NCBI GenBank assembly: GCA_030674155.1
Contig: CM060344.1
Coordinates: 22,860,609-22,924,608 of the forward strand
Length of the DNA stretch: 64,000 nt
Reading direction: 5' to 3'
Origin: Stramonita haemastoma
Lineage: Eukaryota; Mollusca; Gastropoda; Neogastropoda; Muricidae
The position numbers were made by a program, and so were the translations under genes. The notes below the pieces were generated by a model, which did no database searches, was not told the DNA's origin, and saw only the letters and a list, made by a program, of their open reading frames with translations. Numbering within the stretch: the stretch's first letter is position 1; every line of letters starts with the position of its first letter. This document shows positions 63,769-64,000 of the stretch, piece after piece.

Positions 63769-64000
63769 AGTCCATGTTCCTACCGACATGCAGAGCGTAG
63801 GAGTATATGTATTCCTAATGCCCCTTGCATGCATTTCCTAAGTCCATATATACACTGCCTGAATTCCAATGTTCTGCTCATGCAGTATCGGTTCTTCATT
63901 TGCTTAGTCCTCAGCTAGAGCTCCAAGGTTTAACAATATTTTAAGCATAATCAACTCACACTTGCCCCTCATTTTAGGTAGCAGAATGAAGGAATAGCGT
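63769..64000. other. Unassigned right edge
   Basis: No feature recognised in the last 230 bp. Confidence 0.45.

Overview
This window is animal nuclear DNA, most probably from a mollusc and perhaps a gastropod. That identification is inferred from repeat content, since no taxonomic marker is present. The evidence for a eukaryote is direct: dense microsatellites, at least 20 copies of a tRNA-headed SINE, broken non-LTR retrotransposons, splice-site consensus sequences and AATAAA signals. There is no operon structure, Shine-Dalgarno pattern, rRNA or canonical tRNA gene. No intact conserved protein-coding gene can be called. Most long open frames are low-complexity artefacts.

Layout. 1-4050: tandem satellite, about 370-380 bp unit, ending in a CA repeat. 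4050-9400: simple repeats, retroposon 3' ends, a SINE interrupted by an 860-bp tRNA-headed element, and an inverted pair of long non-coding 'tail' elements. 9490-14000: a decayed reverse transcriptase (RT) followed by a 1.9-kb tail element, then the C-terminus of a second LINE. 14000-17560: SINEs and microsatellites. 17568-47351: the most unusual part. Very long purine-strand tracts (17568-22899, 25875-31653, 35475-36360, 37676-39770, 45611-47351) alternate with intron-like DNA. Three tracts end in the same donor-like junction, ATGCTG followed by gtgagtt. Two of the intervening blocks (about 22.9-26.8 kb and 31.65-36.65 kb) are direct duplicates. Each holds three exon-like cassettes with one shared core of about 70 bp. 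A perfect 30-bp in-frame repeat encoding EEIGHDTYVC lies at 38060-38310. A 2.1-kb pyrimidine tract follows at 39.78-41.86 kb, and retroelement remnants occupy 42.4-45.4 kb. 47.4-50.3 kb: an inverted SINE pair, LINE 3' fragments and TG/TCTG repeats. 50.3-55.0 kb: duplicated exon-like units with good splice consensus, a possible terminal exon, an 81-bp minisatellite and a triplicated AATAAA block. 55.4-64.0 kb: SINE copies, including a cluster of five at the right end, and the reverse copy of the 1.9-kb tail element.

How the parts relate. The common SINE (called SINE-A here) and the 1.9-kb tail element end in the same roughly 55 nt. That end includes a small stem-loop, AAGCAC-loop-GTGCTT. The tail element directly follows an RT in one copy, which suggests a SINE/LINE partnership in which the LINE RT recognises the shared 3' end. 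The purine tracts plus cassettes could be one repeated, spliced locus. However, the purine strand is open simply because it lacks T, and the cassette core has no fully open frame, so coding is unproven. Coordinates of repeat edges are accurate to about 10-20 bp.
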